Positions 34,042 to 44,400 of a stretch of 64,000 nt of DNA are shown piece after piece (the stretch's first letter is position 1; each line of letters opens with the position of its first letter). A program made the translations under genes and the position numbers. Below the pieces are notes generated by a model. That model saw only the letters and a program-made list of their open reading frames with translations, was not told where the DNA came from and did no database searches. The stretch is from an uncultured Lachnospiraceae bacterium (lineage in GTDB: Bacteria > Bacillota > Clostridia > Lachnospirales > Lachnospiraceae), in NCBI GenBank assembly GCA_937920345.1, contig CALGVA010000020.1, positions 1 to 64,000 on the forward strand, in the 5' to 3' direction.

Positions 34042-35286
34042 ATGAAAAAGAAAGTATTAGCACTGATTCTTTCTTCCGTTATGGCTCTGTCCCTTGTCGG
34101 CTGCGGCAATGACAATGCCCAGTCTTCCACAAACGAGCCTGCAACAGAAGATACCGCCACAGATGATGCTGCTGCTACAGAAGCAGAGCCTGAAGTGACA
34201 GACGACGCACAGGCAGAGGCCGCAGACGATGCTGCTCCGGCAGAAACAGACGGCGCGGCACTCAAGATCGCGATCGTCAGCAGCCCTTCCGGCGTAGATG
34301 ACGGTTCTTTCAATGAAGACAACTACAATGGTATCCTGACATTTATCGAGAGCCACCCTGACTGCACCGTAACACCGGTACAGGAGACAACGGGTGACGT
34401 TACGGCAGCCGTACAGGCAGTCGCTGACGTTGTTGCAGATTACGACGTGATCGTATGCTGCGGTTTCCAGTTCGCTGGTATCGCAACGATCGCAGAGGAG
34501 AATCCTGATGTGAAGTTTGTGCTGGTAGACTCTTTCCCGTCTGATGCAGAGGGCAACGAGGTTACGGTAGACAACATCTACGCTATACAGTTCGCTGAGC
34601 AGGAGTCCGGCTTCTTCGCAGGTATGGCTGCCGCTCTTGAGACAACCACCGGCAAGGTAGCTGTTGTCAACGGTATTGCATATCCTTCCAACGTAAACTA
34701 CCAGTACGGTTTCGAGTGCGGTGTCAAATACGCTAACGCAACGGAAGGCACTACCGCAGAGATCGTAGAGCTTCCTTCCTACGCCGGCACAGACGTAACG
34801 GGCGCTAACGTAGGTGGTAACTACGTAGGTTCTTTCGCTGACGAGGCAACCGGTAAGGTTGTAGGTAACGCACTGATCGCCGAAGGCGCAGACATCATCT
34901 TCGTTGCTGCAGGCGCTTCCGGTAACGGCGTGCTGACCGCAGTCAAAGAGGCTGAGGGTGTTAAATTCATCGGCTGTGACGTAGACCAGTATGATGACGG
35001 TGCAAACGGAGACGCTAACGTAGTACTTACTTCCGCGCTGAAAGTTATGCACTTGAATGTAGAGCGTGCGCTGAACGCAGTTGTAGACGGTTCCTTCAAG
35101 GGTGCTAACGTAACGCTGCAGGCTGACACAGACTCCACAGGCTATGTAAACGCAGAAGGCAGATGTCAGTTATCCGCAGAAACCATTTCCAAGATCGATG
35201 CCGCTTACGAGCAGGTGAAATCCGGTGCAATTGTTCCCGCCGCTAACTTCAACGGCGTAACACCCGACGATTTCACATGGGAATAA
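34042..35286 (+). CDS. BMP-family substrate-binding lipoprotein (nucleoside importer)
   Basis: A 414-residue extracellular lipoprotein. Signal peptide MKKKVLALILSSVMALSL ends in lipobox VGC (Cys21). An acidic Ala/Glu/Asp/Thr-rich tether (about 25-75) precedes the basic membrane protein (BMP/PnrA-like) domain, with IAIVSSPSGVDDGSFNEDNY near the start, EQESGFFAGMAA in the middle and DVDQYDDGANGD near 315. PnrA-type proteins bind purine nucleosides. It is followed by the matching ATPase and two permeases on the same strand, with a terminator between it and the ATPase gene; this suggests the binding protein is made in excess. AGAGGAG lies eight bases before the ATG. Confidence 0.9.
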   Translation: MKKKVLALILSSVMALSLVGCGNDNAQSSTNEPATEDTATDDAAATEAEPEVTDDAQAEAADDAAPAETDGAALKIAIVSSPSGVDDGSFNEDNYNGILTFIESHPDCTVTPVQETTGDVTAAVQAVADVVADYDVIVCCGFQFAGIATIAEENPDVKFVLVDSFPSDAEGNEVTVDNIYAIQFAEQESGFFAGMAAALETTTGKVAVVNGIAYPSNVNYQYGFECGVKYANATEGTTAEIVELPSYAGTDVTGANVGGNYVGSFADEATGKVVGNALIAEGADIIFVAAGASGNGVLTAVKEAEGVKFIGCDVDQYDDGANGDANVVLTSALKVMHLNVERALNAVVDGSFKGANVTLQADTDSTGYVNAEGRCQLSAETISKIDAAYEQVKSGAIVPAANFNGVTPDDFTWE

Positions 35287-35289
35287 AGT

Positions 35290-35380
35290 AAATTTGCTTC
35301 GCAAATTAACTTTGCGAGTTCCGCTTCGCGGACTCGAAATACGCCATTGAATAAATTATACGAAATTTGCTTCGCACATT
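35290..35380. repeat. Cluster of three TTC-loop hairpins after the BMP gene
   Basis: AATTTGC-TTC-GCAAATT (35291-35307), CGAGTTCCGC-TTC-GCGGACTCG (35315-35336) and AATTTGC-TTC-GCACATT (35364-35380, imperfect) follow the BMP stop in series, before the true terminator. The first and third are near-copies. A related palindrome is at 4084-4102. Confidence 0.6.
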
Positions 35381-35383
35381 TAG

Positions 35384-35417
35384 GGCTGTAAGGGAAATTC
35401 CCCTTGCAGCCTTTTTT
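35384..35417 (+). terminator. Intrinsic terminator between BMP gene and ABC ATPase gene
   Basis: GGCTGTAAGGG pairs with CCCCTTGCAGCC and is followed directly by TTTTTT (35412-35417). It probably reduces read-through so that the binding protein exceeds the membrane components. No strong new promoter is evident before the ATPase gene. Confidence 0.85.
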
Positions 35418-35582
35418 ATTTTGTCTTATTCTATAAATATAGAGTGTACGACTATACAGCAATGATTCAAGAACAAGCGCAGCTTCGTAGATATTATCTT
35501 TTCTCTAAGCGGACTTCTTCAATATTGATTCATGACAGCTCTATATTTACAGAACACACTTCCAGCAAAGCGAGGTCAACGC

Positions 35583-37127
35583 ATGTCAGATTACATTATC
35601 GAGATGAATCATATCACGAAGCGTTTTCCCGGTATCGTGGCAAATGACGACGTATCCATTCAGGTAAAAAAAGGCGAGATCTACGCGCTTCTCGGTGAAA
35701 ACGGCGCCGGCAAATCCACTCTGATGAGTATGCTGTTCGGCATGTACGAGCCGGATGAAGGCGAGATCATCATCCGCGGCGAGAAAGTCAAGATTCAGTC
35801 TCCCAACCACGCAACCAAACTGAATATCGGTATGGTGCACCAACACTTTAAACTGGTGAGCAACTATACGATTGCCGAGAATATCATTATGGGCATGGAG
35901 CCGGTCAAGAAGACACTCGGTCTCTTCCGGTCTGTAGACTTGAAGAAAGCAAATGAGGATATTCTTGCATTATCACGCAAGTTCGGACTCGAAGTTGACC
36001 CGACCAGGGTGATTGAACAGGTCAATGTCTCCATGCAGCAGCGCGTCGAGATTCTCAAGATGCTCTACCGTGAAGCGGAAATATTGATTTTCGATGAGCC
36101 TACCGCCGTGCTGACGCCGCAGGAAATCGAGTTTCTGTTAGAAATCATCAGAAGCCTGCGGGACGACGGCAAGACCATTATCCTGATCACACATAAATTA
36201 GAAGAAATCAAGAAAATCGCAGACCGCTGCGCGATCCTATGCCGCGGCAGGCTGATCGACGTGCTGGACGTAGCCTCCACGGATACGAAGACCATGGCGA
36301 ATCTGATGGTCGGCCGTGAAGTCAGCTTCACCGTGGACAAGCCTGCGCCGAAATACGGCAGGGAAGTCCTGCGGGTCGAACATCTGACTGTACGCAATGA
36401 AGATAAATATGAAGTTGTCAAGGACGTCTCTTTCTCGATCAGAGAGGGAGAGATCTTCGTCGTTGCCGGCGTCTCCGGCAACGGTCAGATCGAGCTGGCG
36501 GATGCCATCGCCGGACTGGTGAAACCGGCAGGCGGAACCGTCACGTTAAACGGCACAGATATCACCTCATACTCCATACGAAAACGCAATCTGGCGGGTA
36601 TCTCCTACATTCCGGAAGACCGCCACAACGTAGGGCTGGTGATGGATTATACGCTTGCGGACAACCTGGCGCTCAAAAGTTATTTCAAGGAACCTTTTTC
36701 CCGTAAAGGCGTCATGCACGGCGAGGAATTTACGGCATACGGCGACAGGCTGATCGATAAGTATGACATACGAAGCAGTCAGGGCAACGACACGATCGTC
36801 CGTTCCATGAGCGGCGGTAATCAGCAGAAAGCGATTATTGCCAGAGAAATCGAGCTCGGCTCTTCTCTGACCATCTTCGTCCAGCCCACGCGCGGACTCG
36901 ATATCGGTGCCATCGAGAATATCCACAAGCAGATCATCGGGGAACGCAGCAAAGGCAAAGCCATCCTTCTGATCTCACTGGAACTGGATGAAGTCATGAA
37001 TCTGGCGGATACGATCGGCGTCATCTACAACGGCGAAATCCAGAAGATAGCCGACGCCGGAGAACTCACGTCATCGCAGGTCGGCGAGTTTATGATGGGA
37101 GTAGGAGGACGACATGAAGAAAAATAG
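35583..37127 (+). CDS. Nucleoside ABC importer ATP-binding protein (double ATPase)
   Basis: A 514-residue protein with two ABC domains in tandem (about 1-245 and 255-505), as in YufO/NupA and sugar RbsA. Domain 1 has Walker A GENGAGKS (38-45), signature VSMQQRVEI and Walker B EILIFDEPTAVL. Domain 2 has a degenerate Walker A (VAGVSGNGQIE, no Lys) but a good signature (MSGGNQQK) and a VQPTRGLD loop, as is normal for this family. ATG 35583 has GAGGT six bases upstream; an earlier in-frame start at 35532 has no site. The 3' end overlaps the first permease by 14 bases. Confidence 0.9.
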   Translation: MSDYIIEMNHITKRFPGIVANDDVSIQVKKGEIYALLGENGAGKSTLMSMLFGMYEPDEGEIIIRGEKVKIQSPNHATKLNIGMVHQHFKLVSNYTIAENIIMGMEPVKKTLGLFRSVDLKKANEDILALSRKFGLEVDPTRVIEQVNVSMQQRVEILKMLYREAEILIFDEPTAVLTPQEIEFLLEIIRSLRDDGKTIILITHKLEEIKKIADRCAILCRGRLIDVLDVASTDTKTMANLMVGREVSFTVDKPAPKYGREVLRVEHLTVRNEDKYEVVKDVSFSIREGEIFVVAGVSGNGQIELADAIAGLVKPAGGTVTLNGTDITSYSIRKRNLAGISYIPEDRHNVGLVMDYTLADNLALKSYFKEPFSRKGVMHGEEFTAYGDRLIDKYDIRSSQGNDTIVRSMSGGNQQKAIIAREIELGSSLTIFVQPTRGLDIGAIENIHKQIIGERSKGKAILLISLELDEVMNLADTIGVIYNGEIQKIADAGELTSSQVGEFMMGVGGRHEEK

Positions 37128-38277
37128 CAACCGTATTATACATAAACTGATCTTCCAGACGATCGGACACGAGAAACGGCAGCACTATATGATTCCTGTC
37201 TTTACGATTGTGCTCAGTCTGATCTTCGGCGCTGTGGTCATCGCGCTGCTCGGCAATAACCCGTTCAAGGCATACTACAATCTGCTTCAGGGTTCCGGTC
37301 TTGCGCCCAAGGCTTCCTACGCGGGCCACAAAGGCATGATTACAGATTTTACAAGCTTTTTAAATGCACTGACACCGATGCTGTTCGCCGCGCTGGCAGT
37401 CCTGATCGCGCTGAAGGCCGGACTGTTTAACATCGGCGTATCGGGACAGATGTTAGCCGCCGGCTTCACAGCCACCATCCTGATCGGCTACTCCGAACTT
37501 CCGGCAGTGCTCGCAAAGCCGCTGGTAATATTGATCGGGTTTGCAGTCGGGGCGCTTGCCGGCGCACTGGTCGGTTACTTCAAACACCGCTTTAACATCA
37601 ATGAGGTCGTGTCCACGATCATGTTCAATTACATCTTCCAGTATGTGGTCAGCTTCCTCATCAATACCTTCTACGTGGACCCGGTCTCCAGACAGTCCAG
37701 AAACGTGGGCGCCGCAGGCAGGCTGACGCTTGTGGATGTAGTGATCGGCGATTATAAGATGGATATTCCGCTGGGAATCCTGCTGGCGGCTGTCGGCATC
37801 GCGGTAAGCGCTTTTGTATTAAATAAAACAACGCTCGGCTTCGAGATCAAAGCTGTGGGAAGTAGCATCCGCGCCGCGGAGTATGCCGGCATACAGGTGG
37901 GACGCACCAGAGTGCTCGCCATGATGCTCTCCGGCGGATTCTCCGGACTTGCGGGCGTGACCTATTACATGGGTTATTTTGCCTCTATCCAGCCAAAAGT
38001 GCTGGTCAGCACAGGCTATGACGCTATCGCGGTGGCGCTGCTTGGCAACAGTTCTCCGATCGGCATCATCTTCTCCTCCTTCCTGATCACAGTGATCTCG
38101 AAAGGAAGCACCTATATGAATTCCGCATCCGGCGTACAGGCTGAGATCGCCTCCGCCATAACAGGCATCATCCTGCTGTTCTCCGCATGCGGCGCGTTCG
38201 TCAAATATAAAACAGGCAGATGGAAAGAAGAACAGAAGCAAAGCGGACACCAGGCTTCAGACGGGAGGGCAGCTTAA
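37114..38277 (+). CDS. Nucleoside ABC importer permease 1
   Basis: A 387-residue permease of the branched-chain/ribose-type BPD_transp_2 family (YufP/NupB-like) with about ten hydrophobic segments. Conserved motifs include ALKAGLFNIGVSGQMLAAG near 103-121, FNINEVVSTIMFNYI near 160-174 and AGLAGVTYYMG. GGAGG lies five bases before its ATG, inside the end of the ATPase gene. The stop TAA overlaps the next permease start by one base. It forms the heteromeric channel with that second permease. Confidence 0.9.
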   Translation: MKKNSNRIIHKLIFQTIGHEKRQHYMIPVFTIVLSLIFGAVVIALLGNNPFKAYYNLLQGSGLAPKASYAGHKGMITDFTSFLNALTPMLFAALAVLIALKAGLFNIGVSGQMLAAGFTATILIGYSELPAVLAKPLVILIGFAVGALAGALVGYFKHRFNINEVVSTIMFNYIFQYVVSFLINTFYVDPVSRQSRNVGAAGRLTLVDVVIGDYKMDIPLGILLAAVGIAVSAFVLNKTTLGFEIKAVGSSIRAAEYAGIQVGRTRVLAMMLSGGFSGLAGVTYYMGYFASIQPKVLVSTGYDAIAVALLGNSSPIGIIFSSFLITVISKGSTYMNSASGVQAEIASAITGIILLFSACGAFVKYKTGRWKEEQKQSGHQASDGRAA

Positions 38278-39236
38278 TGAATACGATTATTATTGACGGT
38301 TTATCATTTGCACTTCCACTGTTTATTATGGCAATCGGCGGTATCTACTGCGAGCGCAGCGGCATCACCAATCTCGCCATCGAGGGACTGCAGGGCTTCG
38401 GCGCCTTCTGCGGCGCGCTGTTCGCCGTCTGTATCGCACAGTATTTTGCGGGCAACTCACCGGTTCCTTTCTATCTGGCGATGTTGTTTGCCTTCCTCGG
38501 CGGTATGCTTTTCTCTCTGCTGCACGCCATGCTGTGTATTAAATTTAAGGCCAATCAGGTCATCAGCGGCGTCGTGATCAATATTCTGGCTATGGCGCTC
38601 ACGGAATTTATGACCAAGCAGATCAACGCCAGCGTCTTCGGCGCTGCATCCAATAAGTTCGTGCTCGGCGTATCCGCCCGCATCACGGTTCCCGTGCTGT
38701 CGCAGATTCCTGTGCTGGGCGCGGTGTTTACGAACCTGTATCCTTTTGAGATCGTCATCGCGGTCATTGCGCTGATCGCATGGTACGTCCTGTACAAGAC
38801 CAGATTCGGTCTCCATCTGCGCGCCTGCGGCGACAATCCTCATGCTGTGGACGCTGCCGGTATCGAAGTGAGCCGTGTACGCCTGATCGCCGTCATGGCT
38901 TCCGGCGCACTGTCGGGTCTGGGCGGTATCTGTTTCGCCTACTCGATCTCGGCTAACTTTTCATCAAATATCTATTCCGGCTACGGCTATCTCGCCATCG
39001 CCGCGCTGATCTTCGGCAACTGGAAGATCATGCCGACGCTCGGCGCCTGCCTGCTGTTCGGCTTCGCCCGCTCCGGCGGTTATGAACTGGTGAAAGTCCT
39101 GGAGATGCCCAGCAGTTATCAGGATCTGGTTATGGTACTGCCCTATGTGCTCACACTGCTTATGCTGATCTTCTTCAGTAAGAAGAATCATGCGCCCAAG
39201 GCGCTGGGCGTGATCTATGATAAGGGTGCCAGATAA
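38277..39236 (+). CDS. Nucleoside ABC importer permease 2
   Basis: A 319-residue permease of the same family (YufQ/NupC-like), about eight to nine helices. Motifs include CERSGITNLAIEGLQGFGAF near 24-43 and SGALSGLGGICFAY near 204-217. The chosen ATG shares its A with the preceding stop (TAATG) and has GGAGG eight bases upstream; the longer frame to 38220 lies inside permease 1. The gene is followed within ten bases by a strong terminator, marking the end of the importer operon. Confidence 0.9.
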   Translation: MNTIIIDGLSFALPLFIMAIGGIYCERSGITNLAIEGLQGFGAFCGALFAVCIAQYFAGNSPVPFYLAMLFAFLGGMLFSLLHAMLCIKFKANQVISGVVINILAMALTEFMTKQINASVFGAASNKFVLGVSARITVPVLSQIPVLGAVFTNLYPFEIVIAVIALIAWYVLYKTRFGLHLRACGDNPHAVDAAGIEVSRVRLIAVMASGALSGLGGICFAYSISANFSSNIYSGYGYLAIAALIFGNWKIMPTLGACLLFGFARSGGYELVKVLEMPSSYQDLVMVLPYVLTLLMLIFFSKKNHAPKALGVIYDKGAR

Positions 39237-39237
39237 A

Positions 39238-39288
39238 ACAAACATGCGCATTGTATCAGTCATAACTGTTGCAATGCGCATGTTTTTC
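39238..39288 (+). terminator. Intrinsic terminator of the nucleoside importer operon
   Basis: AACATGCGCATTG (39241-39253) and CAATGCGCATGTT (39272-39284) form a perfect 13-bp stem with an 18-base loop, followed by TTTTTC. Its A-rich left flank lets it serve the convergent ktrA transcript too. Confidence 0.9.
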
Positions 39289-39305
39289 GAAAACTGACTC
39301 CGCGG

Positions 39306-39953
39306 TCAGATATGAAACACCTTCTGAATCTGTTTCATCGTCCCGAGCACCAGCATGGACTGATCCGCCTCGATCTGAATGTCCGGTGTGACTGCCAGGT
39401 TCAGGACGCCGTCGTCCCTGAGGGCCATGATATTGAGGCTGTACCGCTTGCGGACATCCAGTTCCCCGACTGTCTTGCCCACCCAGTCCGCCGGCACATG
39501 AACCTCGAAGATTCCGTGCTCGTCATCCAGTTCTATATAATCCAGAATATGATCGGCGCTGTAGCGGATCGCCGTCCACTCAGCAAGCTGCCGCTCCGGA
39601 TATACGATCTCATCCGCCCCGTTTCGAAGCAGGAACTTGGCGTGTACATCGCTTGCGGCTCTGGACACGACCAGCTTTGCACCCAGTTCTTTTAACAGGG
39701 ACGTGGTCTCCAGAGAACTCTGGAAATCATCTCCAATCGCGACAATGCAGAAATCGAAATTACCGATTCCCAGAGACCTCAGAAAATCCGGATTCGTACT
39801 GTCCCCGATCTGGGCATTGGTGACAAGCGGCAGTACCGCATCCACGCGCCCTTCTCTCCTGTCCACCGCCATCACCTGATGATCCAGCTCATATAATTTC
39901 TCCGCAATATGTTTACCAAAACGTCCCAAACCTACCAATAAAACTGATTTCAT
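39306..39953 (-). CDS. ktrA: Potassium uptake regulatory subunit KtrA/TrkA
   Basis: A 215-residue cytosolic gating protein with an N-terminal RCK/TrkA-N Rossmann domain (LLVGLGRFGKHIAEKL, GxGxxG at about 8-13; conserved Asp in VMAVDRREG) and a C-terminal TrkA-C domain (about 135-215). One RCK unit of this length is the Ktr type and not the doubled E. coli TrkA. GGAGG lies six bases before ATG 39953. It follows ktrB by 72 bases on the same strand and should form an octameric ring on KtrB controlled by ATP/ADP or c-di-AMP. Confidence 0.92.
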   Translation of the reverse strand: MKSVLLVGLGRFGKHIAEKLYELDHQVMAVDRREGRVDAVLPLVTNAQIGDSTNPDFLRSLGIGNFDFCIVAIGDDFQSSLETTSLLKELGAKLVVSRAASDVHAKFLLRNGADEIVYPERQLAEWTAIRYSADHILDYIELDDEHGIFEVHVPADWVGKTVGELDVRKRYSLNIMALRDDGVLNLAVTPDIQIEADQSMLVLGTMKQIQKVFHI

Positions 39954-40025
39954 GACTGTCCTCCTGTTGAACTTCCGTCTCAAAATATTTGTTTTTCGGA
40001 ATCTGTCTTACTTGCTTTTCGCCGA

Positions 40026-41372
40026 TTACCCGACTATGATCTTCTCCTGCGGGAACTCCGACACATACGGGTGCTTCCTCGAAAGCGCCGCATACACGAT
40101 CGTCATACCGCCCACTCGTCCCAGGAACATAAGGATAATCAGGACGATCTTCGACGCGGTACACAGATCCGGCGTAATCCCCAGCGTGACGCCCACCGTT
40201 CCGATCGCAGAAGCCGCTTCGAAAAGCGCCTGGATGATGGGGATGCGTTCCACCGTTCCGATAAAGATGCCCCCCGCAAGGAACAGGCTTAAATACAAAA
40301 CCAGCACCGTCGCCGCATAATGTGCCGTATCATTCGGTATCCTTCTTCCGCATATATGCGCATTCGGCCTGCGCTTGAATACCGCGATTGCCGTTGCAAA
40401 AAGAACCGCAAAGGTCGTAACCTTCATGCCGCCTGCCGTAGAACCGGGTGACCCGCCGATTAACATTAAGATAATCATGATCATCTGACCGGACTCCGTA
40501 AGCTGCGTCAAATCCACAGTATTATATCCCGCCGTGCGGGTCGTAACCGATTGAAACAGCGCTGCCAGAACCCTCTCCACGCCGCTCATGCTCTCCCACG
40601 CCGCCGACCCGAACTCATTAAAGTAGAAATAAACCGCAGGAAGAAGCAGAAGCACTCCGGTGACAGACAGCACCACCTTGGTCTGCATACGATAGCGGCG
40701 CAGGTGCAGCTTATTGCGCTTAATATCATCCCATGTCAGGAAACCGATCCCGCCTACCACGATCAACAGCATGACCACCACATTCACCGGCACATTCCCT
40801 GTATAAGAGGTCAGAGACGAATACTTTCCTTTCACCCCCATCAGATCAAATCCCGCATTACAGAAAGACGAGATCGAGTGAAAGAAGGCATACCAGATCC
40901 CCTTGCCGATCCCGAATTCCATGATCATGGAAGGAAGAAGCGCCGCCGCACCCAGCAGTTCTATGATTACCACCATTTTCAGGATAAAACCGGTGAGCCG
41001 TACAATACCGCCCATCTGAGGTGCCGCAATCGCCTCCTGCATCGTGCTTCTTTGCATCAAACCGATCTTGCGTCCGGACAGCTTCGTGATAAAAATCGCA
41101 ACTGTGATCACCCCAAGCCCGCCGATCTGGATCAGACACAGAAGCACCGCCTGCCCGAAAGCGGACCAGTACGTCGCCGTGTCATTTGTGACAAGCCCCG
41201 TCACACAGACCGCCGATGTCGCTGTAAATAACGCGTCTAAAAAGGGTGCGCTGCCTTCCCCCGACCTGGACCACGGAAGCATTAAGAGAATGGTTCCCGC
41301 AACGATCACACCCAGAAAACCCAATAATATAATTTGTGAAGATGATAACTTCCTATTTTTTCCAGACCCCAT
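40026..41372 (-). CDS. ktrB: Potassium uptake channel subunit KtrB/TrkH
   Basis: A 448-residue membrane protein of the TrkH/KtrB/HKT family made of four membrane-pore-membrane repeats. Selectivity-filter-like glycines appear in TSAVCVTGLV near 52-61, SSFCNAGFDLMG, TTRTAGYNTVDL near 290-301 and the last repeat SAIGTVGVTLG near 390. The N-terminus is short, as in Gram-positive members. It mediates K+ uptake coupled to Na+ or the membrane potential. A TTGACG-16-TATAAT promoter lies at 41426-41453, partly inside the end of addA. Confidence 0.93.
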   Translation of the reverse strand: MGSGKNRKLSSSQIILLGFLGVIVAGTILLMLPWSRSGEGSAPFLDALFTATSAVCVTGLVTNDTATYWSAFGQAVLLCLIQIGGLGVITVAIFITKLSGRKIGLMQRSTMQEAIAAPQMGGIVRLTGFILKMVVIIELLGAAALLPSMIMEFGIGKGIWYAFFHSISSFCNAGFDLMGVKGKYSSLTSYTGNVPVNVVVMLLIVVGGIGFLTWDDIKRNKLHLRRYRMQTKVVLSVTGVLLLLPAVYFYFNEFGSAAWESMSGVERVLAALFQSVTTRTAGYNTVDLTQLTESGQMIMIILMLIGGSPGSTAGGMKVTTFAVLFATAIAVFKRRPNAHICGRRIPNDTAHYAATVLVLYLSLFLAGGIFIGTVERIPIIQALFEAASAIGTVGVTLGITPDLCTASKIVLIILMFLGRVGGMTIVYAALSRKHPYVSEFPQEKIIVG

Positions 41373-41425
41373 GCTGATTACCCTGCCGCTCCGTTTCTGA
41401 TTTTCTCTGTTTCCACCTGTTACAT

Positions 41426-41453
41426 ATTATAATCGCTTATATCATTTCGTCAA
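41426..41453 (-). promoter_or_regulatory. Promoter of ktrBA
   Basis: On the minus strand TTGACG (41453-41448), 16-base spacer and perfect TATAAT (41431-41426), ~55 bases before ktrB. The -35 lies within the last codons of addA. Confidence 0.6.
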
Positions 41454-44400
41454 CCGAATCTCCTCCCCCAGCTTAAAGGAGTACAGGATTTTCTCCGTAT
41501 CCCGGAAACCCGAGGACAGTTCCAGCGCCTCCGCATAATAGTCGAGCTGCACATGATAGCGTTTCACCAGTTCTTCCGCAGTCTGCACCGCATCCGTCTT
41601 ATAATCGAGCAGCACATATTTACCGTTCTCCTCGAAGAAAACGTCTATGATTCCCTGAATCAGAACCGTCTCCTCATGTGGAAACTCCCTGCTCAGCCGG
41701 TCCGCCGGAAGCCCCATGACGAAGGGCTGCTCCTTATATAATCTGCCCGCTCTGGCTGCTTCTCCCATTCTGTATGCCGTATCAGTCATCAGAAACCGGG
41801 TAATCTTGGGCACCGACACCACCGCATAATATTCCTCCGACAGCCTTCCATCCCGCCGCATAGCGGCAAGCTGGCTCTGCAGCAGTTCGAAAGCTGCCTT
41901 TTCATCATTTTTGACTATATCAGTCACTTTTGTAAAATCAAACAGTTCCATCACCTTATGGAACGCGCTGCCTCGCATGGAGCCGCTGACGCGCTCATCC
42001 TGCTCCAGAAACCCGGGCAGGTATGGCACCACCATCTCCTCCTCGTACATCTTAAAAGAAAAATCGGTTTCTTCCTGCATACCCGCCATTTTTAATTCCG
42101 ACACGGTCGTCTTCGTGTACAGATTCTGCAGATTCTCATAAGGATACCGATATGTAAAGCAATCCGCCATGTACGCCGTCAGCGCAGCATCTGCATCCCG
42201 ATCTGCCTCAGACATGAGCAGACTGCGTTTTGCCCCCTCTATGCGCACAGTATCTTCCAGTTTCTCTTCCACGGTGTCTTCCCACCCTGAAAGTGAGACG
42301 CGTATACAGTCCTGTCCGCCAAAAGCTGGAGCCTTATGACCGGATACGACATTTCGACAGCCGGGATCTCCGCTTGATACCGTCGGCAGGCCATACGCCT
42401 GACAGATCCCGTCCATGCAATGGCTGCGTGCAAGCGCATATAGAAGCAGATCCAGAAAACTGCCGCTTCCTGTGAGCACATCATAAGGCAGAAGTATCTC
42501 CTTCTTCTGCCGCAGCGGCAGAAGCGCCGTCATCAGCTTCTGCGCGTCCTTCACGGTGCCTGTCAGAATCAGTTTCTCTCTGGCTCTGGTCATCGCCACA
42601 TACAGGATACGCATTTCCTCTGCAAGATTATCCGCCCGCATCTTCTCTGCGATCACATTTCTGCGCAGATCTCTTCCTCTGACACGCAGCCCCGTATTTA
42701 CATAGTCTACACCGATTCCCGCATCGATATCAAGTACCAGGTGTCCGTTTACATCTCTGTTCTGAAAGCCTTTCGCCAGTCCCGATACGAAGCAGACCGG
42801 AAACTCCAGCCCTTTGCTCTTGTGAATGCTCATGATCCGCACCACGTCGGCATTCTCGTCCTGCAGTCCCGCCTCGCCGTAATCCACCTCATATTTCTCT
42901 AACTGCTCCATATAGCGCAGGAAATGATTCAGTCCGAAATAGCTCGTCTTCTCATAATCCGCCGCCTTGACAAGCAGCATCTCCACATTGGCGCGGCGCT
43001 TATTTCCCTCGGGTCTGACTGCCACATAGTTCAGATAATCCGTCTCCCGCAGAATCATCTGTAAAAGCTCCTGCACAGAGAGGTATGCGGACAGCTTGCG
43101 ATAGCGTACAAGCCTCTCGAGAAACAACCGGATTTTATCTGTGAGTCCGGTTTCTGCCACGTCCTTCTTTTCCACGCTGCCGCCTGCCGCCCGGTCTGCC
43201 TCTTGATCCGCTTCCCTTCCTTCACTCCCGGCGCTCTGTGCCCAGCACTTCACCGCATCGTACAAATATTTCTTCTTCGGATAAGCTGCCCTGATCATGG
43301 CGATCTCTTCCTCGTCAAATCCGCCCAGATAGGAATGCAGCACACCGTACAGCGGTATATCCTGCAGCGGATTATCCAGAATCCGCAGATAGTGCAGAAG
43401 CTCCTGCACCTCGCCCGCCGCGAAATACCCCGTGCGCGAAATCATATGTACCGGAATGCCTTCCTCTTCCAGCACCCGCTTGAATACCTCGTCCCAGCCT
43501 GAAGTGGTACGGAGCAGAATCACAATATCCCGATAGGCGAGCCTGCGAAATCCGCCGCTCTCCCGATCCGTCACAGGAAACTCCCGCATCAGTTCTTTGA
43601 TCCTGGCCGCAACGCCGTAAGCCTCCTGTTCTTTCGTCGAGACGTCCTCCGGCTGCTCTCCCGTCCGGAAGAGCAGAAGTTCCGTGAGATTCGGGTTATC
43701 CGCAGTATGCGCCGGATACACCGCGCCCGGATGCAGTGCCGCCAGATCATCATAGACGAGACCTCCCACATCTTTCCCCATGATCTGTTCAAAAACCATG
43801 TTCGTGCTGTCCAGCACTTCCCGGCGGCTGCGGAAGTTCTGATGCAGGTCGATCCGTCCGGCTTTGATCCCCGCGCCACCCGGCTGCCGGTTGTTACCGG
43901 TTTCTGTCTCTTCCTGTCCGGCATAGGCCTCATATTTCTCCAGAAACAGTTCCGGCCTCGCCAGACGGAACTTGTATATGCTCTGTTTCACGTCTCCCAC
44001 CATAAACCGGTTGTATCTGCCCTCTTCCTCGCCGGAGATGCAGGACAGAATGTACTCCTGTACCAGATTGCTGTCCTGATATTCATCGATCAGTATCTCA
44101 TGGAAATAACTACGGTATTCCAGCGCCGTCTCCGTCGGCACACATCTGCCGTTCTCTTCTCCCTTAACCAGAATGGTCAGTGCAAAATGCTCTATGTCAT
44201 TGAAATCCAGAATGTTCTTATCCCGTTTCTTCGCATCAAAAGTCCTCTTGAATGCCAGCGCCAGATCCACCAGCCCGTCCACCGCCGCGCCGCAGACCTC
44301 CATCTGCTGCAGGATCTGTTCTTTCGTCCGGAAAAAGTACTTCTTCTGCAGATCGCCAAGCTGCTCCTTCACCTGTGTGCGCAGATTCTTCGCCAGTTCA

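Noticed and set aside
34057..35052. 331-codon minus-strand frame opposite the BMP gene
   Set aside because: Cys/Val/Arg-rich antisense shadow; the plus-strand lipoprotein with signal peptide and ribosome binding site is clear.
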